Part shown: positions 16,695 to 25,167 of the stretch, one piece after another | How positions within the stretch are numbered: position 1 is the first letter of the stretch | Layout: every line of letters begins with the position of its first letter | DNA from: an uncultured Acidimicrobiales bacterium | Lineage (GTDB): Bacteria > Actinomycetota > Acidimicrobiia > Acidimicrobiales > SZUA-35 | Direction of reading: 5' to 3' | Length of the DNA: 52,518 nucleotides | Assembly (NCBI GenBank): GCA_937922785.1 | Contig: CALAJQ010000033.1 | Location: forward strand, 1-52,518 | Notes under the pieces: model-generated | Seen by the model: the letters and a program-made list of their open reading frames with translations, nothing else | Database searches by the model: none | What the model was told of the DNA's origin: nothing | Translations under genes and position numbers: made by a program

Positions 16695-18017
16695 CTAGAT
16701 CGGCAGAAATGCCGCTATTTCAGTGCTGCGTTCGGGTCCAAAGCCCTGGCGGATGTCGAAATCTTCGGTCTCAATTGTGGATGATCCTGCTTTGTGAGCC
16801 GCTTCAGCCATCGATCGAACCAGCCCTGCCGGCCCGCACAGCGCCACATGACAGCCCTCCATTCCATTGGGGAACCGGTCGTGGAGAACGCTAGGAGTCA
16901 GACGACCAGTGCTAGGAGTAAACAGGCTTAGATCGACCCGCCCGTCGGTTTCAGCTTGGCGAAGACGATCGACAATCGGATTCTCCTCAGCCGATCGGGC
17001 TGCATAGAACAAGACGGGCTTTGTGGCGCCCGCAACTGGTGGACGGTCTAGTGCAGCCAGAAACGGGGTTATGCCTACGCCGCCGGCTATCCAGACCGGC
17101 TGTTCATCGGCGCAACCCATGGGTTTGAACTCCCCGTAGGGACCTTCGATCCGCACGCTTCTTCCAACCAGCGTTGTGATCGGCAGTTTCGCCGACCAAT
17201 CCCCGAGGTGACGAATGTAGAACTCAAGATTTGGACGCTCAGGAGCTGATGCAATGGTGAACGGGTGAGGTTCACTCATGCCTGGAATATCCAGCTTCAA
17301 GAACGCGAATTGCCCAAGTTCGTGCCCAAGTGCACGTCCTGTCGGCTCTAGCTCGAGACGAGTGGTAGATCCTGAGTGTTCGGCCTCCACCACTTTGTAG
17401 AGCCGTCCTTTGCCAATCATGTCTAGCCCGACAACCCGGCCGAGGTAAGTGGCGATGCCGGCAACCATCCAGAACCCGAACCACCAACCCCAACTCGAAC
17501 TGTTGGCGTAAGACTTTTCAGCGGTGAAGAAATGCCAGCTTGCAAACACGAACGGGATACCAAGCAACTTGTGGGTCCAGCGCCAGAACCGGTAAGGAAA
17601 GATGCGGGCCAAACTCAACCCAACCAAGCCATAGAGCATGATTTCCCCGGCCCCTGCCAGATCCTCAGCCTGGTCAGCGACCGAGCGGGCAGCACCCGCG
17701 ATGCCGCCCTCAATTTCGGGTTCGATGCTGGTGTGCAAGAACATGAACATGACCGCAAGCGCCCCGGCCCAGCGGTGAACTCGATACATCGAATCAAGTC
17801 CGCCAAATAGTGGTTCTAGCATCTTGGGTCGAAGTGCGAGCACAAAGCTCCAAGCCATCAGCACGATTGATACTGCTCCGACCCAAAGCCCCAGCGCCAC
17901 GTTCCCACCGTCGCCGGTGGCGCCGGCAAAGGCTGGCCAAGACGCCAGACAGGAGGCGACCACGGCGAGTGGACCCAGGCTGTGTAGCCCTAGTCTTAAG
18001 CGTGGTCGAGCCGGCAT
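16695..18017 (-). CDS. Ferric-reductase-like membrane flavoprotein with FAD/NAD(P)-binding domains
   Basis: About 440 residues. The N-terminal half has six or so membrane helices with His residues in helix pairs (RVHRWAGALAVMFMFLHTS and FWRWTHKLLGIPFVFASWHFF), as in ferric reductase/NADPH oxidase-type haem b domains. The C-terminal half is a ferredoxin-NADP reductase module: PHPFTIASAPE is the FAD-binding R/HPFTI motif, IAGGVGITPFLA binds the nucleotide, and VALCGPAGLV is near the end. It would move electrons across the membrane to iron, oxygen or a partner. The frame is open to GTG 18152, but residues before the ATG at 18017 look non-coding; GTG 18152 with AAAAGT 6 nt upstream or ATG 18071 remain possible. 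Divergent from the LLM monooxygenase gene. Confidence 0.83.
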   Translation of the reverse strand: MPARPRLRLGLHSLGPLAVVASCLASWPAFAGATGDGGNVALGLWVGAVSIVLMAWSFVLALRPKMLEPLFGGLDSMYRVHRWAGALAVMFMFLHTSIEPEIEGGIAGAARSVADQAEDLAGAGEIMLYGLVGLSLARIFPYRFWRWTHKLLGIPFVFASWHFFTAEKSYANSSSWGWWFGFWMVAGIATYLGRVVGLDMIGKGRLYKVVEAEHSGSTTRLELEPTGRALGHELGQFAFLKLDIPGMSEPHPFTIASAPERPNLEFYIRHLGDWSAKLPITTLVGRSVRIEGPYGEFKPMGCADEQPVWIAGGVGITPFLAALDRPPVAGATKPVLFYAARSAEENPIVDRLRQAETDGRVDLSLFTPSTGRLTPSVLHDRFPNGMEGCHVALCGPAGLVRSMAEAAHKAGSSTIETEDFDIRQGFGPERSTEIAAFLPI

Positions 18018-18184
18018 CTTAAGATGCCAGTCACTTCTGTTTCCCAAAATGAAGCTCAGCGCTTGGTGCATGTAGCCAAGCCTGAAGCATCGAACCTGAA
18101 GAGCAGCTGAAGACGGGCCCGTCTCAAGCGAGTTATCCACAGATGTGGGCACCTAAGTACTTTTGAGACTTGACCCCCGGAAGG

Positions 18185-18190
18185 TAGGGT
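18185..18190 (+). promoter_or_regulatory. Leaderless-type -10 element before the LLM gene
   Basis: TAGGGT ends 5 nt before the GTG at 18196. No Shine-Dalgarno sequence is seen, so transcription probably begins at or very near the start codon. Confidence 0.45.
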
Positions 18191-18195
18191 TTGGT

Positions 18196-19230
18196 GTGAA
18201 GTTTCAACTTGCGGTAAATCTGGAACGAATGGACGACAGCGCCAGCATGAAGCTGGTGCGGGACCACACTTTGGCGATGGTTCAGCTGGCCGACAAGGCT
18301 GGTTTTGAGATCGTCTGGGCCGCAGAGCACCACGCTTTGGAGATGACCATCGCCCCCAACCCCTTCCAGCTGTTGACCTGGTGGGCAGAACACACCGACC
18401 AGATTCGGCTGGGGTCCGGGGTTGCCAACGCCGCCTACTGGCATCCAATCAACCTCGCTGGCGAGGCCGCCATGGTTGACCTTCTTTCCGACGGTCGCCT
18501 CGAATTCGGCATTGGTTCAGGCGCATACCAGCGTGAATTCGACCGAATGAAGCCTGGTCTGCTGCAGACCGACTCCTACAAATACATGCAGGAGATGTTG
18601 CCGTTGGTTAAGCAGCTTTGGGCCGGAGACGTTGAACATGACGGCACCTACTGGCAGTTCCCGACCGCTACCTCTTGCCCTAAACCGGTACAGGTTGAGG
18701 TGCCGATTTGGGTGGCCGCTCGTTCGCCGATCACCTATGACTACGCCGTCGAAGTTGACGCAAACATCATGTGCTGGCCGCTCACGCTTCCGTTTTCTGA
18801 AGCCGAGAAGTACCGGCAACAGTTGGACGAGTCCATCGCCAAAGCCGGTGGAACTTACAACCGAAAATTCGCGCTGATGCGCCATTCGGCGGTCTATGAC
18901 AACGAGGCCGATCGCAAAGCGGCGATGGCGGCCATCCGGTCGGTGCTTGGACGTTTCGGCAATCTGATGATGAAGAAGGGTGAGGTAGTCAACGGTTTCC
19001 CGGGCCAAGTTCCGCTGGCCGAGCTTGATGGCAACGCCCGGGTTGATCCGGCCATGTTGGAGGAGAACCTGATGTTTGGCTCGCCAGATCAGGTCGTTGG
19101 CAAACTCAAGCAGTACGAGGGAATCGGTGTGGACTCCTTTATCTACTACGCATCGATGGGCCTAGACCCCGCGGTGCAGATGCGCTCGTTCAACCTATTC
19201 ATCGATCAGGTCATGCCTGAATTCGCTTAG
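18196..19230 (+). CDS. LLM class flavin-dependent oxidoreductase
   Basis: About 344 residues of the bacterial luciferase-like TIM barrel. FEIVWAAEHHAL near residue 40 is the EHH motif, IRLGSGVANAAYWHP is the flavin-side strand, and DGRLEFGIGSGAYQREFDRM the next conserved stretch. These enzymes use FMNH2 or F420. The annotated frame extends to a TTG at 18163, but GTG 18196 (VKFQLAVNLE) aligns with the normal family N-terminus and has TAGGGT upstream. The ThDP-dependent gene follows after only 8 nt, so they form an operon and may act on one substrate. Substrate unknown. Confidence 0.88.
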   Translation: MKFQLAVNLERMDDSASMKLVRDHTLAMVQLADKAGFEIVWAAEHHALEMTIAPNPFQLLTWWAEHTDQIRLGSGVANAAYWHPINLAGEAAMVDLLSDGRLEFGIGSGAYQREFDRMKPGLLQTDSYKYMQEMLPLVKQLWAGDVEHDGTYWQFPTATSCPKPVQVEVPIWVAARSPITYDYAVEVDANIMCWPLTLPFSEAEKYRQQLDESIAKAGGTYNRKFALMRHSAVYDNEADRKAAMAAIRSVLGRFGNLMMKKGEVVNGFPGQVPLAELDGNARVDPAMLEENLMFGSPDQVVGKLKQYEGIGVDSFIYYASMGLDPAVQMRSFNLFIDQVMPEFA

Positions 19231-19238
19231 AGGCTTTG

Positions 19239-20942
19239 ATGAGCAACAGCGGAGCAAGCAACAAGATGTCGGGCGGGCAAGCGGCTGTAGCAGCGCTCCA
19301 GGCCGAAAAAGTCTCGCACGTCTTTGGACTAATCGGATCGGCAACGATGGAGATGTTCGATGCGCTCTATGACGCAGACGACATTAACTTCATTGGCGTT
19401 CACGACGAGAGAACCGGCACCCACATGGCCGACGGGTTTGCTCGGGCTTGCGGCCAGGCTGGGGTGATCCTCGCTGGTCAGAACGGGCCCGGGTCAACCA
19501 ATCTCGTAACCGGTCTGGCTCAAGCAAAGGCGGCCTATTCCCCAGTTGTGTCAATTGCCGGAGCGCTAGCCACGGGTCACGTTTACCGCGATGCGTTCCA
19601 AGAAGTAGACCAACAGTCGCTGTTTACACCCATCACTAAAAAAACTTGGACCGTTCCTTCTACTGACCGAGTTCCAGAGTTGGTGCGTGAGGCGTTTCGG
19701 GTTGCGCTTAGCCCCCGACGTGGCCCAGTGCACCTGAACCTCGCCCGAGACGTCCTTGCCGCAACCGCAGACTTCCCGCCCATGCAAGCGCCAAGCAAGT
19801 ATCGCAATCACAGCGTCCCGGCGGCACAAAAGGATTCGATCGCCCGGGCCGCAACCCTGCTGACTCAAGCCGTGCAACCAGTGATAGTCGCCGGTGGAGG
19901 TATCAAAGACACAGGCGGCTATCAGCTGGCGATAGACCTAGCGGAAGCGTTGAACTGTCCGATTGCTACATCGCCCGGACACGGCGATGCCATTGCTTTC
20001 AACCATCGGCTCAACGCTGGCCAAATGGGGCCACGAGGAAATCCTGTTGCGTCTCGCTTGGTAAAAGAGGCCGATGTGATCTTGGCGTTGGGAACCAGGC
20101 TGGGCTTCAACTCGACCTTCTATTCCTATGACAACGTCAACCCTGACGCAGCAATTATCCAAATCGAAATCGAACCGACCGCCATCGGCCGTTTCTTCGA
20201 AGTGGAAGTGGGAATTTGGGCCGATGCTCCAACGGCTGCGGCGCAGTTGACCGAGGTCATCCGCGCCACTCAACAACGGGCTGACGTGCAAGCCTGGACC
20301 GATGCATTCCAAGCCGAACGAGCTCAGTTCCTGGCCAACCGTGATGCCAACGCAGCAGAGACTCATCCGACTCAACCGTCGGGGCTGTTTAAGGCCCTAC
20401 GCGCTGTGATACCTCACGATGCTTCCATCACGCTTGATGCCGGCACATTGTGCCTGCAAGCCACCGACGCATTGAACTACTACACGCCCAAGAGTCTGTT
20501 CACGCCGCTCGACTTTGGTTTGGTCGGGTTCTCATTTGCCGCCGGACTTGGCATCAAGCTGGCTAGGCCGGACACGCCCGTTGTCAGTCTTATGGGCGAC
20601 GGCGGCTTCGGAATGACTATGTCCGAACTGTCAACTGCGGTTGACCACGGCATCAACACCGTGACCATTGTTATGAACAACCAGTGTTGGGGCGCAGAGA
20701 AGTCCTACCAAAAGGACTTCTTCAACCAGCGATACATCGGCGCCGACGTTACAAGTCCGCCGTTTGACAAAGTGGCCGAACTCTATGGCGGCTGCGGATA
20801 TCGGGCCGACAAGCTAAGCGATGTTGGGCCGGCAGTCGAGGCGGCACTTGCTTGTGGCAAGCCAGCGGTTGTTGACGTGGCTGTAGATCCCGACGCCCTC
20901 TACAGCTTCCGAAAAGACAGCTTCAAACACCGGCTGAGTTAG
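19239..20942 (+). CDS. Thiamine diphosphate-dependent enzyme, acetolactate-synthase/Xsc-like
   Basis: About 567 residues with the three ThDP-fold domains. HVFGLIGSATMEMFDAL and HDERTGTHMADGFARA (with the catalytic Glu) are in the PYR domain. The central domain follows, and GDGGFGMTMSEL with the downstream NN about 26 residues later forms the ThDP/Mg motif. The IGSA stretch and FQEVDQQSLF recall sulfoacetaldehyde acetyltransferase (Xsc) more than biosynthetic acetolactate synthase. An AGAGG ribosome site supports ATG 19239 over TTG 19236. The gene lies 8 nt after the LLM oxidoreductase, suggesting a catabolic pair. Its TAG stop is built into the first copy of a tandem hairpin repeat. The exact reaction is not established. 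Confidence 0.82.
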   Translation: MSNSGASNKMSGGQAAVAALQAEKVSHVFGLIGSATMEMFDALYDADDINFIGVHDERTGTHMADGFARACGQAGVILAGQNGPGSTNLVTGLAQAKAAYSPVVSIAGALATGHVYRDAFQEVDQQSLFTPITKKTWTVPSTDRVPELVREAFRVALSPRRGPVHLNLARDVLAATADFPPMQAPSKYRNHSVPAAQKDSIARAATLLTQAVQPVIVAGGGIKDTGGYQLAIDLAEALNCPIATSPGHGDAIAFNHRLNAGQMGPRGNPVASRLVKEADVILALGTRLGFNSTFYSYDNVNPDAAIIQIEIEPTAIGRFFEVEVGIWADAPTAAAQLTEVIRATQQRADVQAWTDAFQAERAQFLANRDANAAETHPTQPSGLFKALRAVIPHDASITLDAGTLCLQATDALNYYTPKSLFTPLDFGLVGFSFAAGLGIKLARPDTPVVSLMGDGGFGMTMSELSTAVDHGINTVTIVMNNQCWGAEKSYQKDFFNQRYIGADVTSPPFDKVAELYGGCGYRADKLSDVGPAVEAALACGKPAVVDVAVDPDALYSFRKDSFKHRLS

Positions 20943-21098
20943 CCGTTCCCCGGCCACGGAGGCCGCCTGCGTAACGCTGATTGGTCGGTTAGCTGACTTA
21001 GCCGTTCCCCGGCCACGGAGGCCGCCTGCGTAACGCTGATTGGTCGGTTAGCTGAGTTAGCCGTTCCCCGGCCACGGAGGCCGCGTGCGTAACGGCTA
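20933..21098. repeat. 59-bp tandem repeat, two full copies and one partial, forming a convergent terminator region
   Basis: Copies start at 20941, 21000 and 21059 when the unit is read from AGCCGTTCCCC. The first two differ at one base; the third matches for about 36 bases then diverges. Each copy holds CGGCC-N5-GGCCG. In the third copy TAGCCGTT (21058-21065) pairs perfectly with AACGGCTA (21091-21098) around that inner stem. The stop codon of the ThDP gene lies in copy 1 and the minus-strand stop of the MhuD-like gene lies in the right arm of copy 3, so the hairpin probably serves both convergent genes. Confidence 0.88.
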
Positions 21099-21443
21099 GC
21101 CGGCAGCGCTTGGTATCCCTGAACCGTCGGCGGCAACTTCCACCTCAAATTCCAGCAGGGTGGCGCCCATGCTCACTGGCTTTGGTGCTTCTCCTTCGGC
21201 GTTGGGCTGGGCATGGCTGTTGCGCGCCCCGTCACCATCTCTCCAAGCTTCATAAGAAACCTGGTCGGCCCACCGGGTGTAAACAAACCATCGGGTCTCG
21301 CTGTCGCCCGTAGGGCGCAACAGCTCGAATCCCTCAAAACCCGCAACGTCGGTAAGGCTGTTCATTCGAGCCGTGAACCGCTTCACGATTTCATCGCCCG
21401 CTTGTGGCGGGATTTCCAGCGCATTGATTTTCACAACAGTCAT
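21096..21443 (-). CDS. mhuD: MhuD-like haem-degrading monooxygenase (ABM fold)
   Basis: A 115-residue antibiotic-biosynthesis-monooxygenase fold protein very like mycobacterial MhuD. It opens VVKINALEIP with Asn7, has Arg26, GFEGFELLRPTGD, Trp67 in YEAWRDG and His77 as the expected axial haem ligand, and ends with GATLLEFEVEV. MhuD opens haem oxidatively and releases iron as mycobilins without CO; the same role is inferred here. The C-terminal tail DGSGIPSAAG is short. The stop codon is part of the tandem-repeat hairpin shared with the convergent ThDP gene. A short inverted repeat lies upstream, between it and the amidohydrolase. The symbol is by similarity only. Confidence 0.8.
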   Translation of the reverse strand: MTVVKINALEIPPQAGDEIVKRFTARMNSLTDVAGFEGFELLRPTGDSETRWFVYTRWADQVSYEAWRDGDGARNSHAQPNAEGEAPKPVSMGATLLEFEVEVAADGSGIPSAAG

Positions 21444-21463
21444 AGCAACTTGTCTATCGCAAA

Positions 21464-21479
21464 GGTGGTGCTAACCACC
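21464..21479. terminator. Small inverted repeat between amidohydrolase and MhuD-like genes
   Basis: GGTGGT (21464-21469) and ACCACC (21474-21479) pair across GCTA. On the minus strand it follows the amidohydrolase stop and is followed by TTT, so it may be a weak terminator, or an operator for the MhuD-like gene. Confidence 0.35.
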
Positions 21480-21491
21480 GAGCCAAGCCGG

Positions 21492-22682
21492 CTAACTAGC
21501 TAAAGCCATTGCTACATAAAGGCCGACTCCGGTGTACAACGCCGACTCATTAACTCGCATCAGGTTCGAGTGGTTCGGTTCCGCGTCAGCGGGGCTCACA
21601 TCATCTGGACACACGCCCATCATGACCATTGCTCCAGGGACTTGGTTGAGAACGTAGCTGAAGTCTTCGGCCGCGAAGATTGGCTCGGGCATAGTTACGA
21701 ATCTGTCTGCCCCAAGCAGCGCGGTTGCCACTTCGGCACTTAGGTCGGCCTGAGCCTGGTCGTTAATGGTCACGGGGTATCCGGGAATCACGTCGCTGTT
21801 GCAGCTGCAGCGATGCGCCGCAGAGGTCGATGCTGATATCCGATGTATGCCCTCGTGGATTTTCGTTCGGACTTCTTCATCGAAGGTTCGAATAGTGCCC
21901 TCTAGAAAGGCGGAGTGAGGAATGATGTTGTTTGTCGTGCCGGCTTCGAAGTGAGCAACAGTAAGCACGGCCGATTGAGATGGGTTTAGTTCACGGGTGA
22001 TAATTGTTTGGAACTCACCCACCATGGAAGCCGCGGCAGGAATCGGGTCGATGCAATCTTGAGGGGCCGAAGCGTGACCTCCTTTGCCGTTCACTGTCAC
22101 TTCAAAGCGGTCTGCGCTGGCCAGAAGCGGACCGGCCTTTGTGCCAAAGATGCCGTTGGGAACGTTTGACGCCACGTGTAGCGCGAACGCTCGATCAACA
22201 CCATCCAGCACGCCTTCTTCGATCATGTATTTGGCGCCGTGGTAGCCCTCTTCACCAGGCTGGAACATGAAGCGAATCTTGCCCGAGAACTCGGACTTGT
22301 TTTCGCTCAACATGCGGGCGGCGCTGGCCAACATCGCAACGTGGGTATCGTGTCCGCAGGCATGCATCGCGCCGTCGTGGCGGCTTTGGAAGTCACTTAC
22401 GTAGTCTTCCTGAAGCGGTAAAGCGTCCATGTCGCCTCGGAGCAGAACTGTAGGCCCCGGCTTTCCGCTGTCCAGATCGGCTACTACCGACGTTGTCGAT
22501 TCGCCCAGCGTCACATCCAACCCCAGACCGGTTAGGGACTCCACGATCTTGGCCTGAGTCATTGGAAGCTGGAGCCCAATCTCGGGTTCAGCGTGAATCG
22601 ACCGTCTCAACTCAACTGTTTGATCTTGAAGTCCGCGTGCTTCTTCCAGGAGGTCAGGTCCGACTGATGCGAGGTTCGTCAT
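21492..22682 (-). CDS. M20 family metallo-amidohydrolase (hippurate hydrolase-like)
   Basis: About 396 residues. Metal-binding motifs of the M20D amidohydrolases are present: MHACGHDTHVAML near residue 100 and FQPGEEGYHGAKYM near 140, with HFEAGTTNNIIP and the late AAEDFSYVL. GGHASAPQ marks the dimerisation domain. Members hydrolyse N-acyl or amide bonds of amino acids such as hippurate, indole-acetyl or N-acetyl compounds. The ATG at 22682 (MTNLASVG) is preferred over 22700 because GGGGAAAG lies about 8 nt upstream. It follows the two histidine kinase genes on the same strand with a 36-nt gap and may be co-transcribed with them. Confidence 0.88.
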   Translation of the reverse strand: MTNLASVGPDLLEEARGLQDQTVELRRSIHAEPEIGLQLPMTQAKIVESLTGLGLDVTLGESTTSVVADLDSGKPGPTVLLRGDMDALPLQEDYVSDFQSRHDGAMHACGHDTHVAMLASAARMLSENKSEFSGKIRFMFQPGEEGYHGAKYMIEEGVLDGVDRAFALHVASNVPNGIFGTKAGPLLASADRFEVTVNGKGGHASAPQDCIDPIPAAASMVGEFQTIITRELNPSQSAVLTVAHFEAGTTNNIIPHSAFLEGTIRTFDEEVRTKIHEGIHRISASTSAAHRCSCNSDVIPGYPVTINDQAQADLSAEVATALLGADRFVTMPEPIFAAEDFSYVLNQVPGAMVMMGVCPDDVSPADAEPNHSNLMRVNESALYTGVGLYVAMALAS

Positions 22683-22718
22683 GGGTTGAGCTTTCCCCAA
22701 TCTGGGCAGGCACGCAAT

Positions 22719-23894
22719 CTAGAAGTCAGGTATCCAAACTGAGATAGCGGTTCCGACGCCAAGTTCGCTCATCACCACAAAGGTTCCGCCACAAGATTCG
22801 GTCCGTTCTTTCATGGAAAGCAGACCGAATCGGTTACTAGGGACGAGGTCTGGCACGAAGCCGATGCCGTCGTCGGAAATGGTGAGAAGTGTGCCGCCTC
22901 GCTCGCTACGAAGTTCAGCGACGACTGTTTGCGCGCTTGCGTGCAGGTCGGCATTTGCAAGGGCCTGGCGAGCCACTCGAAGCAATTCGCCTTGGGCCCT
23001 TGCCGACGGACAAGCTGTCATATCGTTGATCAGATGGATTCGCCAACCGGCCCGGATGCTGATTGACCGCAAAGTAGACATCAGCGTTTCAGCAAGCGAG
23101 GACTGGCCCGCCAATTGTGGAAACAGACTGAAGAACATGTCACCCAGGCTTGTGACCGCAGCCCTGCTTTCTTCCCCGATCGCTTCAAGCGACTCCTTAA
23201 GAGCCTCGTTTTGGGTTACCGCCGCCAACTCGGAGATGGACTTGTCTAGCTCTGCAAGTCTGCGCATCGAATCGTCGTGTATCTCAACGCTGATTCTTCG
23301 GCGTGATTCTTGTTCGGACTGCTCCAGCTCAAGCCGGAGCTCTCGCCTGCTGGCTAGTGACTTGAGCCCCGCCTCGTGATTCAAGTCGGTCACTAAGGCC
23401 ACTCGGATCAGGGCCGCCAGGCCAAGAAGGATCTGAATCTGGACTTTGTCGAACTCCTCCGGGGCTGAATAGAAACCAGCAGTGAGGATTCCCACCGGGG
23501 TGCCGTCAACATCTGATATCGGGCAGATGACCGCAGCATCCACGCCAACGATTCGTGCCATTTCATCCGAAACTGCATCGTTTTTTTGGCGCGTAACGAC
23601 GACAAAATCTTCTACACCTTCGGTAAGCGTTACTAGCAAGTCGCTTAACCCTGCTGAGTGAAAGTGCGGGACGAGGTGCTCAGGCAAGCCGAAGCTGCTG
23701 ACCCCTCGGTAGCGCTCATCGTCCCAGCGCAACACCGAGCTGCGATCACACCCCAAGATGGAGGCCGTCACTTCGCAGATGCTCTCGAGCCGCTCCACTA
23801 TTGGGGCTCCCGAGGACAGAATCGCCGCCACCTGAACGAGGCGGTTAACTATTTCTTCCGCCAGCCCATTTCTGCTGTGTTCACTGGACGTCAT
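22719..23894 (-). CDS. GAF-domain sensor histidine kinase, NarL-system type (canonical ATP domain)
   Basis: 391 residues, no membrane segment. A GAF domain covers about residues 30-165 (ILGCDRSSVLRWDDERYRG). It is followed by HisKA_3 with RRRISVEIHDDSM, whose His is the phosphorylation site. The HATPase domain retains an N-box (RQALANADLHASA), a G1 box (ISDDGIGF) and FGLLSMKER. The protein senses a cytosolic signal and should phosphorylate the divergent LuxR-type regulator. Its start overlaps the stop of the preceding kinase by 4 nt (ATGA), so the two are made together and may form a heterodimer in which this partner supplies ATP binding. Confidence 0.86.
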   Translation of the reverse strand: MTSSEHSRNGLAEEIVNRLVQVAAILSSGAPIVERLESICEVTASILGCDRSSVLRWDDERYRGVSSFGLPEHLVPHFHSAGLSDLLVTLTEGVEDFVVVTRQKNDAVSDEMARIVGVDAAVICPISDVDGTPVGILTAGFYSAPEEFDKVQIQILLGLAALIRVALVTDLNHEAGLKSLASRRELRLELEQSEQESRRRISVEIHDDSMRRLAELDKSISELAAVTQNEALKESLEAIGEESRAAVTSLGDMFFSLFPQLAGQSSLAETLMSTLRSISIRAGWRIHLINDMTACPSARAQGELLRVARQALANADLHASAQTVVAELRSERGGTLLTISDDGIGFVPDLVPSNRFGLLSMKERTESCGGTFVVMSELGVGTAISVWIPDF

Positions 23895-25075
23895 GTAATG
23901 GCTCGATCGAAGATCTGAAGCGGAATCCAGATTCTCATCTGTGTGCCTGACGTCGCGCCGTCAGAAATATCCAACACTCCGCCGGTGTGTTCAACACGGG
24001 TGCGCATTGAGGCAAGCGTGGACTGGCCCGAGCGCACCGCTGCTGGGTGGATCCCGGGTCCATCGTCAGTCACAAGCATCTCTGTGCCACGATCGACGGT
24101 TCGAAGCCTTACCTTCACCTGGGTCGCCTTGTTCTGGGTCTCGATGCTTGTGAATGCCTGAAGCGCTGCTCGATACAGCACGGTTCCAACTTCGCGAGTT
24201 GGTTCCATTTCAAGTTCGTTTACCAGGCTGACCTGCCATCCGGTACCCACCGCAGTTCTTGTCAGCACTTCCTCAAGGGCAACGGCAAGCCCCTCGCTCT
24301 CTAGGCCACGGGGATGCAAGTTCTGAAGCAGATTGCGAAGACTCTCGGCCGTTCGTGCACCTTGATCGGCAAGGCCTTGCAGCGCAAGTTTGGTTTCGGG
24401 ATCGGTTTCTTTGTCTGACAACAGGTTTAGCTTGAGGCGAATTGCCAGCACCCGTTGCATGGAGTCGTCGTGGATTTCGCGGCTAATCCGGCTGCGTTCT
24501 GCATCCTCGGCCCGAGTCAACTCCCCAATAAGTTCTCTTCTGCTGGCGATGGTGCGAACACGGGTGACCCGCTCGCGGTCAGAAATCAAAGCGAGCTGGG
24601 CCATCTTGGCGGCGCCCAACACAAGTTGTCCTCGGGTCTCGTCGAACTTTCCGATTCCCGTTCGATAATGGGCCCCCATAATTGCCAGCAACGAACCGTT
24701 TGGAAGGAAGATTGGGGCCAGTACGAGGGCCGTGATCTGTGCCAGTTCAGCTAGCTCGGTGGCAGTTGGTTCGGCCTTGACATCGTTGATAACCAGGTAT
24801 CCGCCAGATCGGGCTACTCGCTGAATGACTGGGCCCCCAACCGGGACTCTGTACAAAGGAAACAAATCCACCAGATCCCCAGGAATACCGTGTGAGTACT
24901 TGCCGTAGAGGTACTCGCCATCGCGCAGCATGATTCCAGCGCTGTCACACCTGAGGATAGAAGTGACGGCTTTGCACAGTGTTTGCATTTGCTCCTCTAT
25001 TGACAGACCAGAGCCAAGAGTTTCACCAATGCTTATGAGGCCATCGACAAGATCTGTTGTCTCAAGCGTGTCCAT
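23891..25075 (-). CDS. GAF-domain histidine kinase with degenerate ATP-binding N-box
   Basis: 394 residues with a GAF domain (about 15-160) and HisKA_3 (RSRISREIHDDSMQRV, His present). In the HATPase domain the N-box, normally EAxxNxxxHA, reads LQAFTSIETQNKA: the Asn position is Ser and the His is missing. The G1 box DDGPGIHP remains, but the following FGL-type loop reads STLASM. ATP binding may therefore be poor, and the protein may be phosphorylated by its partner encoded just downstream. It is the first gene of the pair. TAGCTT at 25084-25089 lies 8 nt before the ATG, fitting a leaderless promoter facing the response regulator gene. Confidence 0.84.
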   Translation of the reverse strand: MDTLETTDLVDGLISIGETLGSGLSIEEQMQTLCKAVTSILRCDSAGIMLRDGEYLYGKYSHGIPGDLVDLFPLYRVPVGGPVIQRVARSGGYLVINDVKAEPTATELAELAQITALVLAPIFLPNGSLLAIMGAHYRTGIGKFDETRGQLVLGAAKMAQLALISDRERVTRVRTIASRRELIGELTRAEDAERSRISREIHDDSMQRVLAIRLKLNLLSDKETDPETKLALQGLADQGARTAESLRNLLQNLHPRGLESEGLAVALEEVLTRTAVGTGWQVSLVNELEMEPTREVGTVLYRAALQAFTSIETQNKATQVKVRLRTVDRGTEMLVTDDGPGIHPAAVRSGQSTLASMRTRVEHTGGVLDISDGATSGTQMRIWIPLQIFDRAIT

Positions 25076-25167
25076 CAGGCTCTAAGCTATTCTTTAAGAG
25101 GGTTTCGGACCAATGTGTGCAGGGTGGTTGGGCCAATTGAACGAATTTCCAGAACGCCTGATCTGCC
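25076..25167. promoter_or_regulatory. Divergent promoter region of the two-component genes
   Basis: 92 bp between the kinase pair and the response regulator. The minus-strand TAGCTT (plus 25084-25089) is a likely -10 element for the kinases. No clear -10 was found for the regulator, and no long palindrome is visible. Confidence 0.4.
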
